From positions 1 through 32,117 of the forward strand of contig JAFTWX010000029.1 of assembly GCA_017465095.1 (NCBI GenBank): a DNA stretch of 32,117 nucleotides. The letters run 5' to 3'. The notes under the pieces were generated by a model, which made no database searches, was not told where the DNA came from, and saw nothing but the letters and a program-made list of their open reading frames with translations. This DNA is from Lachnospiraceae bacterium (GTDB lineage Bacteria > Bacillota > Clostridia > Lachnospirales > Lachnospiraceae). This document shows, in pieces, positions 22,710 to 30,732 of this stretch (positions within the stretch are counted from its first letter, which is position 1; every line of letters starts with the position of its first letter). The position numbers and the translations under genes were made by a program.

Positions 22710-24362
22710 TTGAATAGTAAGCTTAAAATCATACCATTAGGTGGTTTGGAGCAGATCGGAATGAATATTACTGCCTTCGAGTACGAAGACAGTATTATTG
22801 TAGTGGATTGTGGTCTGGCATTTCCGGAGGATGATATGCTCGGAATCGATCTCGTGATTCCGGATGTCACATATCTGAAGGAGAATGCAGACAAAGTAAA
22901 GGGATTTATGATTACCCACGGACATGAGGATCATATCGGAGCGCTTCCGTATGTTCTCAAGGAGCTTCCGGTTCCGATTTATGCAACCAAGCTGACTATG
23001 GGTGTTATTGAACGAAAGCTGGCAGAGCACGGACTTGACAAGAACACAAAGAGAAAAGTGGTGAAGTTTGGCCAGCATATTAATCTGGGACAGCTCAGAG
23101 TAGAATTTATCAAAACGAATCACAGTATTGCGGATGCAGCAGCTTTGGCGATTTATTCACCGGCCGGAATTGTGGTGCACACCGGTGACTTTAAAGTGGA
23201 TTATACACCGGTATTCGGAGATGCCATCGATTTGCAGAGATTTGCGGAGCTTGGCAAAAAAGGTGTGCTGGCACTTATGTGCGACAGTACCAATGCAGAG
23301 AGACCGGGCTTTACTCCTTCGGAGAGAACGGTCGGAGTGACCTTTGACAATATTTTTTCAGAACATCAGAAAACCCGTTTGATTATTGCGACTTTCGCAT
23401 CCAACGTGGACCGTGTGCAGCAGATTATCGATTCTGCCTATAAGTACGGACGTAAGGTTGTGGTGGAAGGAAGAAGTATGGTCAATATCATCGATACGGC
23501 CATGAATCTCGGGTATATCAGTATTCCGGACAATACGCTCATCGACATTGAGCAAATCAAAAATTATCCGGATGAAAAAACCGTAATTATCACTACGGGA
23601 AGTCAGGGAGAAAGTATGGCGGCGCTGAGCCGTATGGCAAGTGGTATGCATCGTAAGATTCATATCGGACCGCTTGATACGGTTATTTTCTCATCCAATC
23701 CAATCCCGGGAAATGAGAAGGCGGTTTCCAAGGTGATCAATGAACTGTACGCAAAGGGTGCGGACGTTATTTTCCAGGATGCGCATGTTTCCGGACATGC
23801 ATGTCAGGAAGAGATTAAATTGATTTATTCGCTGGTTCAGCCAAAGTATGCGATTCCGGTGCACGGAGAATACCGTCACTTGCAGGCGCAGGCCAATCTT
23901 TTGAAGCAGCTTGGCATAGATAAGGATGATATTTTCATCTTGCGTTCGGGAGAAGTGTTGGAGCTGGATGATGAGAGTGCGGACGTGACGGGAAAAGTTC
24001 CGGTGGGCTCCATTTTTGTGGATGGACTCGGTGTCGGCGATGTGGGAAATATTGTTCTCCGCGACAGACAGCGTCTGGCGGAAGACGGTATCGTCATCGT
24101 GGTTGTGGCGCTGGATTGCGACAATAATTATATCGTTTCCGGGCCGGATATTGTGTCCCGCGGATTTGTGTACGTGCGCGAGGCGGACGAGCTTTTGGAT
24201 GAGGCGCAGGTTCTTGTGACAGAAATTTTGGAAGATTGCATTCATAGAAATATATCCGACTGGGGCAGAATGAAAAATATAGTGAGGGATGACCTCAGTG
24301 AATATTTATGGAAAAAGACAAAGAGACGTCCGATGATTCTTCCGATTATCATGGAAGTGTAG
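22710..24362 (+). CDS. Ribonuclease J (550 aa, TTG start)
   Basis: Metallo-beta-lactamase ribonuclease with endonuclease and 5'-3' exonuclease activity in mRNA decay. Features: LKIIPLGGLEQIGMN start, zinc motif HGHEDH (H70, H72, D74, H75), GDFKVDYTP, the beta-CASP region with TNAERPGFTPSE and SSNPIPGNE, the VHGEYRH motif and a C-terminal domain. TTG 22710 is chosen because GGAGG lies 8 nt upstream. An in-frame TTG at 22650 would add 20 basic residues and overlap the previous gene, without a ribosome site. It is either RnjA or RnjB; the sequence alone does not decide. The adjacent YlbF-family gene also belongs to RNA metabolism. Confidence 0.94.
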   Translation: MNSKLKIIPLGGLEQIGMNITAFEYEDSIIVVDCGLAFPEDDMLGIDLVIPDVTYLKENADKVKGFMITHGHEDHIGALPYVLKELPVPIYATKLTMGVIERKLAEHGLDKNTKRKVVKFGQHINLGQLRVEFIKTNHSIADAAALAIYSPAGIVVHTGDFKVDYTPVFGDAIDLQRFAELGKKGVLALMCDSTNAERPGFTPSERTVGVTFDNIFSEHQKTRLIIATFASNVDRVQQIIDSAYKYGRKVVVEGRSMVNIIDTAMNLGYISIPDNTLIDIEQIKNYPDEKTVIITTGSQGESMAALSRMASGMHRKIHIGPLDTVIFSSNPIPGNEKAVSKVINELYAKGADVIFQDAHVSGHACQEEIKLIYSLVQPKYAIPVHGEYRHLQAQANLLKQLGIDKDDIFILRSGEVLELDDESADVTGKVPVGSIFVDGLGVGDVGNIVLRDRQRLAEDGIVIVVVALDCDNNYIVSGPDIVSRGFVYVREADELLDEAQVLVTEILEDCIHRNISDWGRMKNIVRDDLSEYLWKKTKRRPMILPIIMEV

Positions 24363-24383
24363 GGCGCGGATGAGGATGGTTTC

Positions 24384-24716
24384 ATGCTGGAATTACAGGG
24401 AGAACTCGATGAATTTATTGTTAAACTGAAAGATACAAAAGTTTATCGGGAGTATGAGATACAAAAGAATAAAATAAAAGAACTTCCGGAACTCAAACAG
24501 AGAGTAGATGATTTCCGTCGTCGCAATTATGAGCTTCAGACAAGAAATTATCCGGAAAACATTTATGACGAGATGGAGCGGTTTCAGCGGGATAATGAAG
24601 CGTTCCAGGCAATTCCGCAGGTGCGGGATTTCCTGCAGGCGGAGCTTGCTCTCTGTCGCATGATTCAAAAAGTAACAACGTCGATTGTGGAAGCGGTCTC
24701 TGAGGACTTTGAGTAG
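24384..24716 (+). CDS. YlbF/YmcA family protein (110 aa)
   Basis: All-helical protein of the YlbF/YmcA (DUF964, RicF/RicA) family. The pattern YREYEIQKNKIKELPELKQR followed by VDDFRRRNYELQTRN is typical, with the closing helices FLQAELALCRMIQKVTTSIV. In Bacillus the RicA-RicF-RicT complex assists RNase Y in mRNA maturation. The place right behind RNase J here suggests a link to RNA decay, inferred from context. The ATG at 24384 has GAGGATGG upstream. Confidence 0.87.
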   Translation: MLELQGELDEFIVKLKDTKVYREYEIQKNKIKELPELKQRVDDFRRRNYELQTRNYPENIYDEMERFQRDNEAFQAIPQVRDFLQAELALCRMIQKVTTSIVEAVSEDFE

Positions 24717-24731
24717 AAAAGAGGAAAAAAA

Positions 24732-25145
24732 GTGAGCGTAAAGCAAGTATTAGGAGCAGTTCTGAATATGATTTTCCGACTGTCGATAGCCTGTATCGTG
24801 GTGGTGCTGGTGTATCGCGCGGCTATGTATTCCTATCATTTCGGATACATGGTATTTGCGGATGCGGCAAAAGAGGCGGCACCGGGAAGAGATGTCAGCA
24901 TTATGGTTGAAACCGATGATGACATTATGGATATCGGCGAAACACTGGAGCGCAGAGGCCTTATTTCCGATGCGAAGATTTTTGTCGTTCAGGCGATTCT
25001 GCTTGAGTACAAGGACAAAATCATTCCGGGAGAATACACGCTTAATACATCCATGAAGGCGGATGAAATGATAGAGTTGATGGCCGGAGTTGCATCTGAG
25101 GAATCGGAGGAGAATGCGGATACCGGTTCGGACAGCGATTCGTAA
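24732..25145 (+). CDS. Truncated MltG-like membrane protein without catalytic domain (137 aa)
   Basis: GTG start behind GAGGA. One membrane helix at about 13-30 (MIFRLSIACIVVVLVYRAAM) is followed by an extracellular part, VSIMVETDDDIMDIGETLER with RGLISDAKIFVVQAI and IIPGEYTLNTSMKADEMIEL. This resembles the N-terminal LysM-like domain of the lytic transglycosylase MltG (YceG, YrrL). The large catalytic domain is absent; an acidic tail (EESEENADTGSDSDS) ends the protein. The position before trmR matches yrrL in Bacillus. It may be a regulator or cell-wall binding module, or a degenerate MltG; the reading frame itself is intact. Confidence 0.75.
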   Translation: MSVKQVLGAVLNMIFRLSIACIVVVLVYRAAMYSYHFGYMVFADAAKEAAPGRDVSIMVETDDDIMDIGETLERRGLISDAKIFVVQAILLEYKDKIIPGEYTLNTSMKADEMIELMAGVASEESEENADTGSDSDS

Positions 25146-25160
25146 TAAGGAGACAAAACG

Positions 25161-25802
25161 TTGATCGTAGAACAGAGATATGTGGATTTTATGAACTCTT
25201 TGGAACGGGAGGATTTTCCGTATCTGGCGGAGCTGGAAACATACGCGCTGGAGACGGAAGTTCCGATCATCCGCAAAGAGATGCAGAGCTTTTTGAAAAC
25301 ATTGATTACGATGAATAAACCGAGGCAGATTCTGGAAGTGGGAACGGCCATCGGTTTTTCTGCGTTACTGATGAGTGAATATATGCCAAAGGACGGGCAT
25401 ATCACAACCATAGAAAAATATGAGAAGCGGATTCCCCTTGCCCGCGCCAATTTTGAGAAAAACGGAAAGGCGGACAAGATTACTTTGATTGAGGGAGATG
25501 CGACGGAGGTGCTTGCATCTTTGGAGGGGGAATTTGATTTGATTTTCATGGATGCGGCAAAGGGACAGTACATCCACTTTTTGCCGGATATTTTAAGACT
25601 TCTGAAAAAGGGCGGAGTGCTTTTGTCGGACAATGTGCTCCAGGACGGGGATGTCATTGAATCGCGCTATGCGGTTACAAGACGGAACCGGACCATACAC
25701 GGTCGCATGCGTGATTATTTGTACGAATTGAAAAACCATGAAATGCTGCAGACATCCATTTTGCCGGTGGGGGACGGGATTACCCTTTCCGTGAAAAAAT
25801 AA
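25161..25802 (+). CDS. trmR: O-methyltransferase, probable tRNA 5-hydroxyuridine methyltransferase (YrrM/TrmR)
   Basis: Class I SAM methyltransferase of the COMT-like family, 213 aa. It shows the SAM motif LEVGTAIGFSALLMSEYM, TTIEKYEKRIPLARANFEKN, FDLIFMDAAKGQYIHFLPDI and the late block GGVLLSDNVLQDGDVIES. Because it is followed by a U32-family gene as in yrrM-yrrN-yrrO, TrmR, which makes mo5U34 in tRNA, is the likely function. Start is TTG 25161 with AAGGAG 8 nt upstream. Confidence 0.88.
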   Translation: MIVEQRYVDFMNSLEREDFPYLAELETYALETEVPIIRKEMQSFLKTLITMNKPRQILEVGTAIGFSALLMSEYMPKDGHITTIEKYEKRIPLARANFEKNGKADKITLIEGDATEVLASLEGEFDLIFMDAAKGQYIHFLPDILRLLKKGGVLLSDNVLQDGDVIESRYAVTRRNRTIHGRMRDYLYELKNHEMLQTSILPVGDGITLSVKK

Positions 25803-25828
25803 GGATTGCAGATGAGGAGAAATGATAG

Positions 25829-27070
25829 ATGAGAAAACCTGAATTACTCATTCCGGCCAGCAGCCTGGAAGTGTTAAAGACAGCGGTCATCTTCGGAGCA
25901 GATGCTGTATATATCGGCGGGGAGGCGTTCAGCCTGCGCGCCAAGGCAAAAAACTTTTCAAAAGAAGATATGGAAGCGGGCATTGCGTTTGCACATGAGT
26001 ACGGTGTGAAGGTGTATGTCACGGCTAACATTTTGGCGCACAATTACGATTTGGATGCTGCGGCGGAATATTTTAAAGAACTGGGACAGATGAAACCGGA
26101 CGGAATTATTGTGTCGGACCCCGGAATGATAATGTTAGCAAAGGCTAACTGTCCGGAGATTGAGATACATCTCAGTACACAGGCAAACAACACCAATTAC
26201 ATGACATACCGTTTCTGGTATGAACAGGGGATTAAGCGTGTAGTCAGTGCAAGGGAACTTTCTCTGCGCGAAATCAAACAGATTCGTGAGGCGATTCCGG
26301 AGGATATGGAAATTGAGAGTTTCATTCACGGTGCCATGTGCATATCCTATTCGGGGCGTTGTTTGCTCAGCAACTATTTTACGGGGCGTGATGCCAACCG
26401 CGGAGCCTGCACACATCCGTGTCGCTGGAAATATGCGGTGGTGGAAGAATCCCGGCCGGGCGAATATCTTCCGGTGTATGAAAATGAAAGAGGAACTTAT
26501 ATTTTCAATTCCAAGGATCTTTGTATGATTGAACACGTACCGGAGATGATGGATGCGGGAATTGACAGTTTTAAGATAGAAGGGCGCATGAAGACGGCGC
26601 TTTACGTGGCGACGGTGGCCCGTACGTACCGGAAAGCAATTGACGCGGCGCTGGAGTCGCAGGAGGCATACGAAGCGATGCTGCCTTGGTGCAGGGAAGA
26701 GATTTCCAAGTGCACGTACCGACAGTTTACGACCGGTTTTTATTTCGGGAAACCGGATGAAAATACACAGATTTATGACAGCAATACCTATGAACAGGAA
26801 TATATTTATCTCGGTATTGCGGAGAAGGTGAATCCGGTACAGGACGGATGCGTGGTAGAAATCGAGCAGCGCAACAAGTTCAGTGTCGGAGAAGAGATTG
26901 AGATTATGAAACCGGACGGAAGAAACGTAGCGGTTACTGTTTTGTCGATTTGCAATGAGGACGGACAAGAGCAGGAGAGTGCTCCGCATCCGCAGCAAAA
27001 ACTCACCGTGACACTTTCGGATGTGGCGGAGAAATATGACATTTTGCGAAAGAAAGGGAAAAGATCATGA
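25829..27070 (+). CDS. U32 family protein, probable tRNA hydroxylation enzyme (TrhP/YrrN-O)
   Basis: Peptidase U32 family protein; the bacterial TrhP members form ho5U34 in tRNA from prephenate rather than acting as proteases. The N-terminal barrel has RKPELLIPASSLEVLKTAVI and GADAVYIGGEAFSLRAKAKN. The cysteine cluster is C171, C178, C194 and C198 in the region CISYSGRC...GACTHPC, a metal or iron-sulfur site. A C-terminal beta domain follows at about 325-405. At 413 residues it is the standard length. GAGGAGA precedes the ATG. The stop overlaps glnN (ATGA). It probably provides the substrate nucleoside for the methyltransferase upstream. Confidence 0.9.
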   Translation: MRKPELLIPASSLEVLKTAVIFGADAVYIGGEAFSLRAKAKNFSKEDMEAGIAFAHEYGVKVYVTANILAHNYDLDAAAEYFKELGQMKPDGIIVSDPGMIMLAKANCPEIEIHLSTQANNTNYMTYRFWYEQGIKRVVSARELSLREIKQIREAIPEDMEIESFIHGAMCISYSGRCLLSNYFTGRDANRGACTHPCRWKYAVVEESRPGEYLPVYENERGTYIFNSKDLCMIEHVPEMMDAGIDSFKIEGRMKTALYVATVARTYRKAIDAALESQEAYEAMLPWCREEISKCTYRQFTTGFYFGKPDENTQIYDSNTYEQEYIYLGIAEKVNPVQDGCVVEIEQRNKFSVGEEIEIMKPDGRNVAVTVLSICNEDGQEQESAPHPQQKLTVTLSDVAEKYDILRKKGKRS

Positions 27071-29178
27071 ACAAGATGCTAAACGTGGAAGAGATTTTCG
27101 GACAGAATGTGTTTGATCTTCCGAAAATGCAGGAGAGACTTCCTGAGGATGTCTATACAGAAGTTCGCACTGTGATGGAACAGGGCGGTGTTCTTTCCAT
27201 GACAGCGGCCAATGTAGTGGCGAAGGCGATGAAGGATTGGGCTGTGGAGAACGGTGCGACACATTTTACTCACTGGTTTCAGCCACTGACGGGTATTACG
27301 GCAGAAAAACACGATGCGTTTATTACCCATCCGAACGCGGATGGCAAGATGATTATGGAATTTTCTGGCAAAGAGCTGATCAAGGGCGAGCCGGACGCAT
27401 CTTCGTTCCCTTCGGGCGGACTTCGTGCCACATTTGAGGCGAGAGGATATACGGCGTGGGATATGACATCCCCGGCGTTTTTGAAAGGTTCTGCAAACGG
27501 AGTTGTTCTTTGTATTCCGACAGCATTCTATTCCTATACAGGGGAGGCACTGGATAAAAAGACACCGCTTCTTCGTTCCATGGAGGCGATTTCAAAGCAG
27601 GCACTCCGTATTATGCGTCTGTTTGGCCATGAGGACGCCATGAAGGTGATTCCGTCGGTCGGTGCGGAGCAGGAATATTTCCTTGTGGATGAGTATCTTT
27701 ATACACAGAGAGCGGACCTGATGTTTGCGGGCAGAACCCTGTTCGGAGCTCCGGCGCCGAAAGGGCAGGAGATGGAGGATCACTACTTCGGTGTCATCCG
27801 TGAACGTGTCGCTGCATTTATGACAGATTTGAATGAGGAGCTTTGGAAACTCGGTGTGACGGCAAAGACGCAGCACAATGAGGCGGCGCCTGCGCAGCAC
27901 GAGCTTGCCCCGATTTATGAGACTTGTAATATTGCAACGGACCACAACCAGATTGTGATGGAGACAATGAAACGCGTGGCGACACAGCACAGCATGCGTT
28001 GCCTTCTGCATGAAAAACCGTATGCCGGTGTCAATGGTTCCGGTAAGCACAACAACTGGTCGATTACGACAGACACCGGTATCAATATGCTGGATCCGGG
28101 CGATACACCGAATGAAAACATTCAGTTCCTTTTGGTGCTTGCATGTATTATGCGTGCGGTGGATAAACATGCAGACCTTCTGCGTCAGTCGGCAGCGGAC
28201 GTTGGAAATGACCATCGTCTCGGGGCGGATGAGGCTCCGCCTGCAATTATTTCCATCTTCCTCGGCGAACAGCTGGAAGATGTGGTGAAACAGCTTGTGG
28301 AGACAGGTGCAGCGGAATCCCTCAAAGAGGGCGGAACCCTTGAAACGGGTGTTTCGACGCTTCCTGATTTTGAAAAAGATGCAACGGACCGTAACCGTAC
28401 ATCACCATTTGCATTTACCGGTAATAAATTTGAGTTCCGTATGGTCGGTTCTTCCGATTCCATTGCAGGACCGAACACGACGCTGAATGCTATTGTGGCA
28501 CAGGCGTTCTGTGAGGCAGCAGACAGACTGGAGGCGGCTCCGAACTTTGATTTGGCGGTACATGACCTGATCAAAGAGTACATGAGCGAGCATCAGCGCA
28601 TTATTTTCAACGGCAACGGCTATTCCGATGAGTGGGTGCGCGAGGCAGAAAAACGCGGTCTTCCGAATATCCGCACGACGGTGGAAGCAGCTGCTACGCT
28701 GACGAGCGATAAATCGGTAGAGTTGTTTGAACAGTTCGGTATTTACACAAAAGCGGAGCTTGAATCCCGCGAGGAAATTATTTACGAAACATATTCCAAG
28801 ACCATCAATATCGAGGCGCTCACCATGATTGATATGGCAGGAAAGCAGATTATTCCGGCAGTTGTAAAATATACAAAGACTCTCGCGGATATGGTGAATT
28901 CTCTGCGTGACGCAGGTGTGGACATCGCCGTGCAAAAAGGAATGCTTGAAAGTGTTTCAAAACGTCTGGCAGCCATGCAGACAGCATGCGCAAACCTAAA
29001 GGATGTGGATCGCAAGGCGCGCAATATCAAAAATGCAAAAGAGCAGGCTTTCTTCTATATGAATGAAGTGATTCCGGCTATGGAAGCGCTCCGTGCTCCG
29101 GCGGATGAACTGGAGATGATTGTAGATAAGGAAGTTTGGCCGATTCCGACTTACGGTGAGTTGATGTTTGAGGTATAA
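27067..29178 (+). CDS. glnN: Glutamine synthetase type III
   Basis: Makes glutamine from glutamate, ammonia and ATP. At 703 residues it is the long type III enzyme of anaerobes. The N-terminal region has FGQNVFDLPKMQERLPEDVY and a GSIII-type beta-grasp. The catalytic block includes EQEYFLVDEYLY, HNEAAPAQHELAPIYE and NGSGKHNNWSI, and GNKFEFRMVGSSDS carries the active-site arginine. The C-terminal GSIII extension is helical (AMQTACANLKDVDRKARNIK). It overlaps the U32 gene by 4 nt (ATGA), so expression is tied to the tRNA-modification operon; I see no own promoter or nitrogen-control site. No GlnR- or PII-like gene is adjacent. Confidence 0.96.
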   Translation: MNKMLNVEEIFGQNVFDLPKMQERLPEDVYTEVRTVMEQGGVLSMTAANVVAKAMKDWAVENGATHFTHWFQPLTGITAEKHDAFITHPNADGKMIMEFSGKELIKGEPDASSFPSGGLRATFEARGYTAWDMTSPAFLKGSANGVVLCIPTAFYSYTGEALDKKTPLLRSMEAISKQALRIMRLFGHEDAMKVIPSVGAEQEYFLVDEYLYTQRADLMFAGRTLFGAPAPKGQEMEDHYFGVIRERVAAFMTDLNEELWKLGVTAKTQHNEAAPAQHELAPIYETCNIATDHNQIVMETMKRVATQHSMRCLLHEKPYAGVNGSGKHNNWSITTDTGINMLDPGDTPNENIQFLLVLACIMRAVDKHADLLRQSAADVGNDHRLGADEAPPAIISIFLGEQLEDVVKQLVETGAAESLKEGGTLETGVSTLPDFEKDATDRNRTSPFAFTGNKFEFRMVGSSDSIAGPNTTLNAIVAQAFCEAADRLEAAPNFDLAVHDLIKEYMSEHQRIIFNGNGYSDEWVREAEKRGLPNIRTTVEAAATLTSDKSVELFEQFGIYTKAELESREEIIYETYSKTINIEALTMIDMAGKQIIPAVVKYTKTLADMVNSLRDAGVDIAVQKGMLESVSKRLAAMQTACANLKDVDRKARNIKNAKEQAFFYMNEVIPAMEALRAPADELEMIVDKEVWPIPTYGELMFEV

Positions 29179-29179
29179 A

Positions 29180-29950
29180 ATGAAAAAACTGATTGTTATT
29201 TGTATGGCTGCGCTGATGATGTGCAGCCTTACCGCTTGTGCGGGTGATTTAAATCATTATACGAAACAAGAGTCCGAAGCGCTGATGGAAGATGTCATCG
29301 GACAGGATGTGACTTATGTTTCTACGGAAAAGTATCCGAAGGAAAAGAAAGTGGTACACCTGTTTGAGGATGAGGATGGCGTAGAGTTTGCCGTGATCAG
29401 TGAAATGAGTCAGGGCTGGTTTTCGGCAGGACTGTACCGTTGCTATATCTCGGATAACTATGTGGCGGCAAAGCTGGAAGCGCATGAGCAGGAAATTATG
29501 GATATACTGGAGCAATATGAGCTGAAACAATATTTGAGAGATCCGTCATATGTGCTGGATGAAGACATTGCCCTCGGCGAGGGAGCCTGCCCGGATGTCT
29601 TTTATTTCGAACTTCCGATAGGGAGCGTTGAGGAAAACAAAGAGGTTATTGAGCATATGGCTGCAGCAGGGGCACAGATTGATGAGTTGCTCTCCTTTTG
29701 TTATGATGAGGACTATGCACTTTCGGTTGATTTGGAAGGCGGAGATTATCAGAATTATGTCAGTTACACGGGTATGAATCTCCGGTTTATGTATGAAGCG
29801 GTGGCCTATGACGGGCGAGTTTATGAGAAATCGGATATGATGTGGTTTGAGTGGTCGCTGACGGAAGAAGACCGTTGGAGCGAAGAAGCGCTGTATGAGT
29901 ATTTGGAAGCGCAGCTGGCAGAGGCGGTCGGAAGAGAGCCGGAAGAATAG
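29180..29950 (+). CDS. Putative lipoprotein of unknown function (256 aa)
   Basis: The N-terminus MKKLIVICMAALMMCSLTAC is a lipoprotein signal with lipobox LTAC (C20). The mature part is acidic (many DE runs) and has no motif I recognise; the last 60 residues hold YDGRVYEKSDMMWFEWSLTE. ATG 29180 follows GAGGT inside the last codons of glnN at 5-nt spacing; glnN stops 1 nt before the ATG. It is therefore coupled to glnN. It is probably anchored outside the membrane. Confidence 0.85.
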   Translation: MKKLIVICMAALMMCSLTACAGDLNHYTKQESEALMEDVIGQDVTYVSTEKYPKEKKVVHLFEDEDGVEFAVISEMSQGWFSAGLYRCYISDNYVAAKLEAHEQEIMDILEQYELKQYLRDPSYVLDEDIALGEGACPDVFYFELPIGSVEENKEVIEHMAAAGAQIDELLSFCYDEDYALSVDLEGGDYQNYVSYTGMNLRFMYEAVAYDGRVYEKSDMMWFEWSLTEEDRWSEEALYEYLEAQLAEAVGREPEE

Positions 29951-30017
29951 AGAAAAGGCGTAGGAAAGACCCTGCAGAAACTATTTTGAAAAAATTTGAA
30001 AAAATTAAAAAAAACAC

Positions 30018-30046
30018 TTGCACAAAGTAAAAAAATCATGTATACT
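30018..30046 (+). promoter_or_regulatory. Strong promoter of the tRNA-Gln gene
   Basis: TTGCAC (30018-30023), a 17-bp spacer and TATACT (30041-30046). AT-rich DNA upstream may act as an UP element. The transcript would start about 7 nt before the mature tRNA. Confidence 0.8.
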
Positions 30047-30058
30047 TTGTCCTTGTGA

Positions 30059-30130
30059 TGGGCTATCGCCAAACGGTAAGGCAACGGACTCTGACTCCGT
30101 CATTTCAAGGTTCGAATCCTTGTAGCCCAG
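30059..30130 (+). tRNA. tRNA-Gln (anticodon CTG)
   Basis: A complete cloverleaf can be drawn: acceptor TGGGCTA/TAGCCCA, D stem GCC/GGC, anticodon stem ACGGA/TCCGT with loop CTCTGAC (anticodon CTG, reading CAG), T stem CAAGG/CCTTG with loop TTCGAAT and discriminator G. The U1-A72 pair is typical of tRNA-Gln. The 3' CCA is not encoded. It has its own promoter and terminator. Confidence 0.96.
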
Positions 30131-30135
30131 CTGAT

Positions 30136-30170
30136 AAGCGTGTATTCTTACGGATACACGCTTTTTTTTT
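30136..30170 (+). terminator. Terminator of the tRNA-Gln gene
   Basis: Perfect stem AAGCGTGTAT / ATACACGCTT with an 8-nt loop (TCTTACGG), followed by seven more T residues. Confidence 0.92.
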
Positions 30171-30234
30171 GCGCTTGCTTTTTCGGCCGTGGGTATATAG
30201 AAAAAATAAATACTACACAGCAGAAAGAAAACTG

Positions 30235-30243
30235 TGCTATAAT
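30235..30243 (+). promoter_or_regulatory. Extended -10 promoter before the pseudogene
   Basis: TGCTATAAT is an extended -10 element; no good -35 is seen. It stands 55 nt before an ATG with a strong AAAGGAGGA ribosome site, so the start region of the broken gene still has working signals. Confidence 0.5.
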
Positions 30244-30297
30244 TGTAGCGGCTTATAAGAAACAAAAGTGGGAATTTGAGAGTAAAAGGAGGAATTT

Positions 30298-30618
30298 ATG
30301 AAAACGAGTTTAAAGAAAACCTTATCATTTTTCATGGCAGTGGCAGTTATGCTTTCGTGCATAACCATAGACGAATGTTCTGTATTTTGGTAATGCGGGA
30401 AGGACAGAACCGGTGTTGTGTCTGCAATTCTGCTTGCGCAGGCGGGAATGAATGAGGAGTATATTGTCGGGGATTATATGAAATCCAAAGAGAATTTACT
30501 TCCGATGCTGGAAGAGTTTGCAAAGCAATGTCCACAGATAGATATACGTGTGATTACACCGCATGAAAGATACATTAAAGAGTTTTTGAAGTGGATCAGA
30601 GAGAGCAGTTTCGTTTGA
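30298..30618 (+). pseudogene. Remnant of a tyrosine-phosphatase gene behind a signal-peptide start
   Basis: ATG 30298 with AAAGGAGGA opens a 31-codon frame (to 30393) that encodes a signal-peptide-like stretch, MKTSLKKTLSFFMAVAVMLS, and stops at TAA. Just after the stop, in the same frame, comes GKDRTGVVSAILLAQAG, the P-loop of a PTP-type phosphatase (HCxAGKDRTG), then about 55 residues that look like its C-terminus, ending at 30618. Read in another frame the preceding bases give VLYFGNAG where an active phosphatase has VLYHCNAG, so a 1-nt deletion separates the halves and the catalytic His-Cys is lost. The middle of the gene is missing. The signal-peptide part may come from a different gene joined by a deletion. 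The ancestor could be a Y_phosphatase3-type secreted phosphatase. Confidence 0.75.
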
Positions 30619-30633
30619 GATTGCTCTTTTGTC
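30599..30633 (+). terminator. Weak terminator after the phosphatase remnant
   Basis: Stem AGAGCA / TGCTCT extended by wobble pairs, followed by a short T tract. It sits at the end of the remnant frame; strength is doubtful. Confidence 0.35.
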
Positions 30634-30648
30634 AATTAAATTTAGTAA

Positions 30649-30677
30649 TTGTATGCATCCGATAAAAATAGTACAAT
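30649..30677 (+). promoter_or_regulatory. Sigma-A promoter of the surface-protein gene
   Basis: TTGTAT (30649-30654), a 17-bp spacer and TACAAT (30672-30677). The leader of about 50 nt is AT-rich and ends in GGGAGGA before the ATG at 30733. Confidence 0.62.
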
Positions 30678-30732
30678 AAAATTGTTAAACTATTAGAAAA
30701 TAATCAGTTATTTTTATTTGGGAGGAAAATGG

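Noticed and set aside
30055..30258. A 67-codon open frame over the tRNA gene
   Set aside because: It translates tRNA-Gln and its terminator and has no ribosome binding site.
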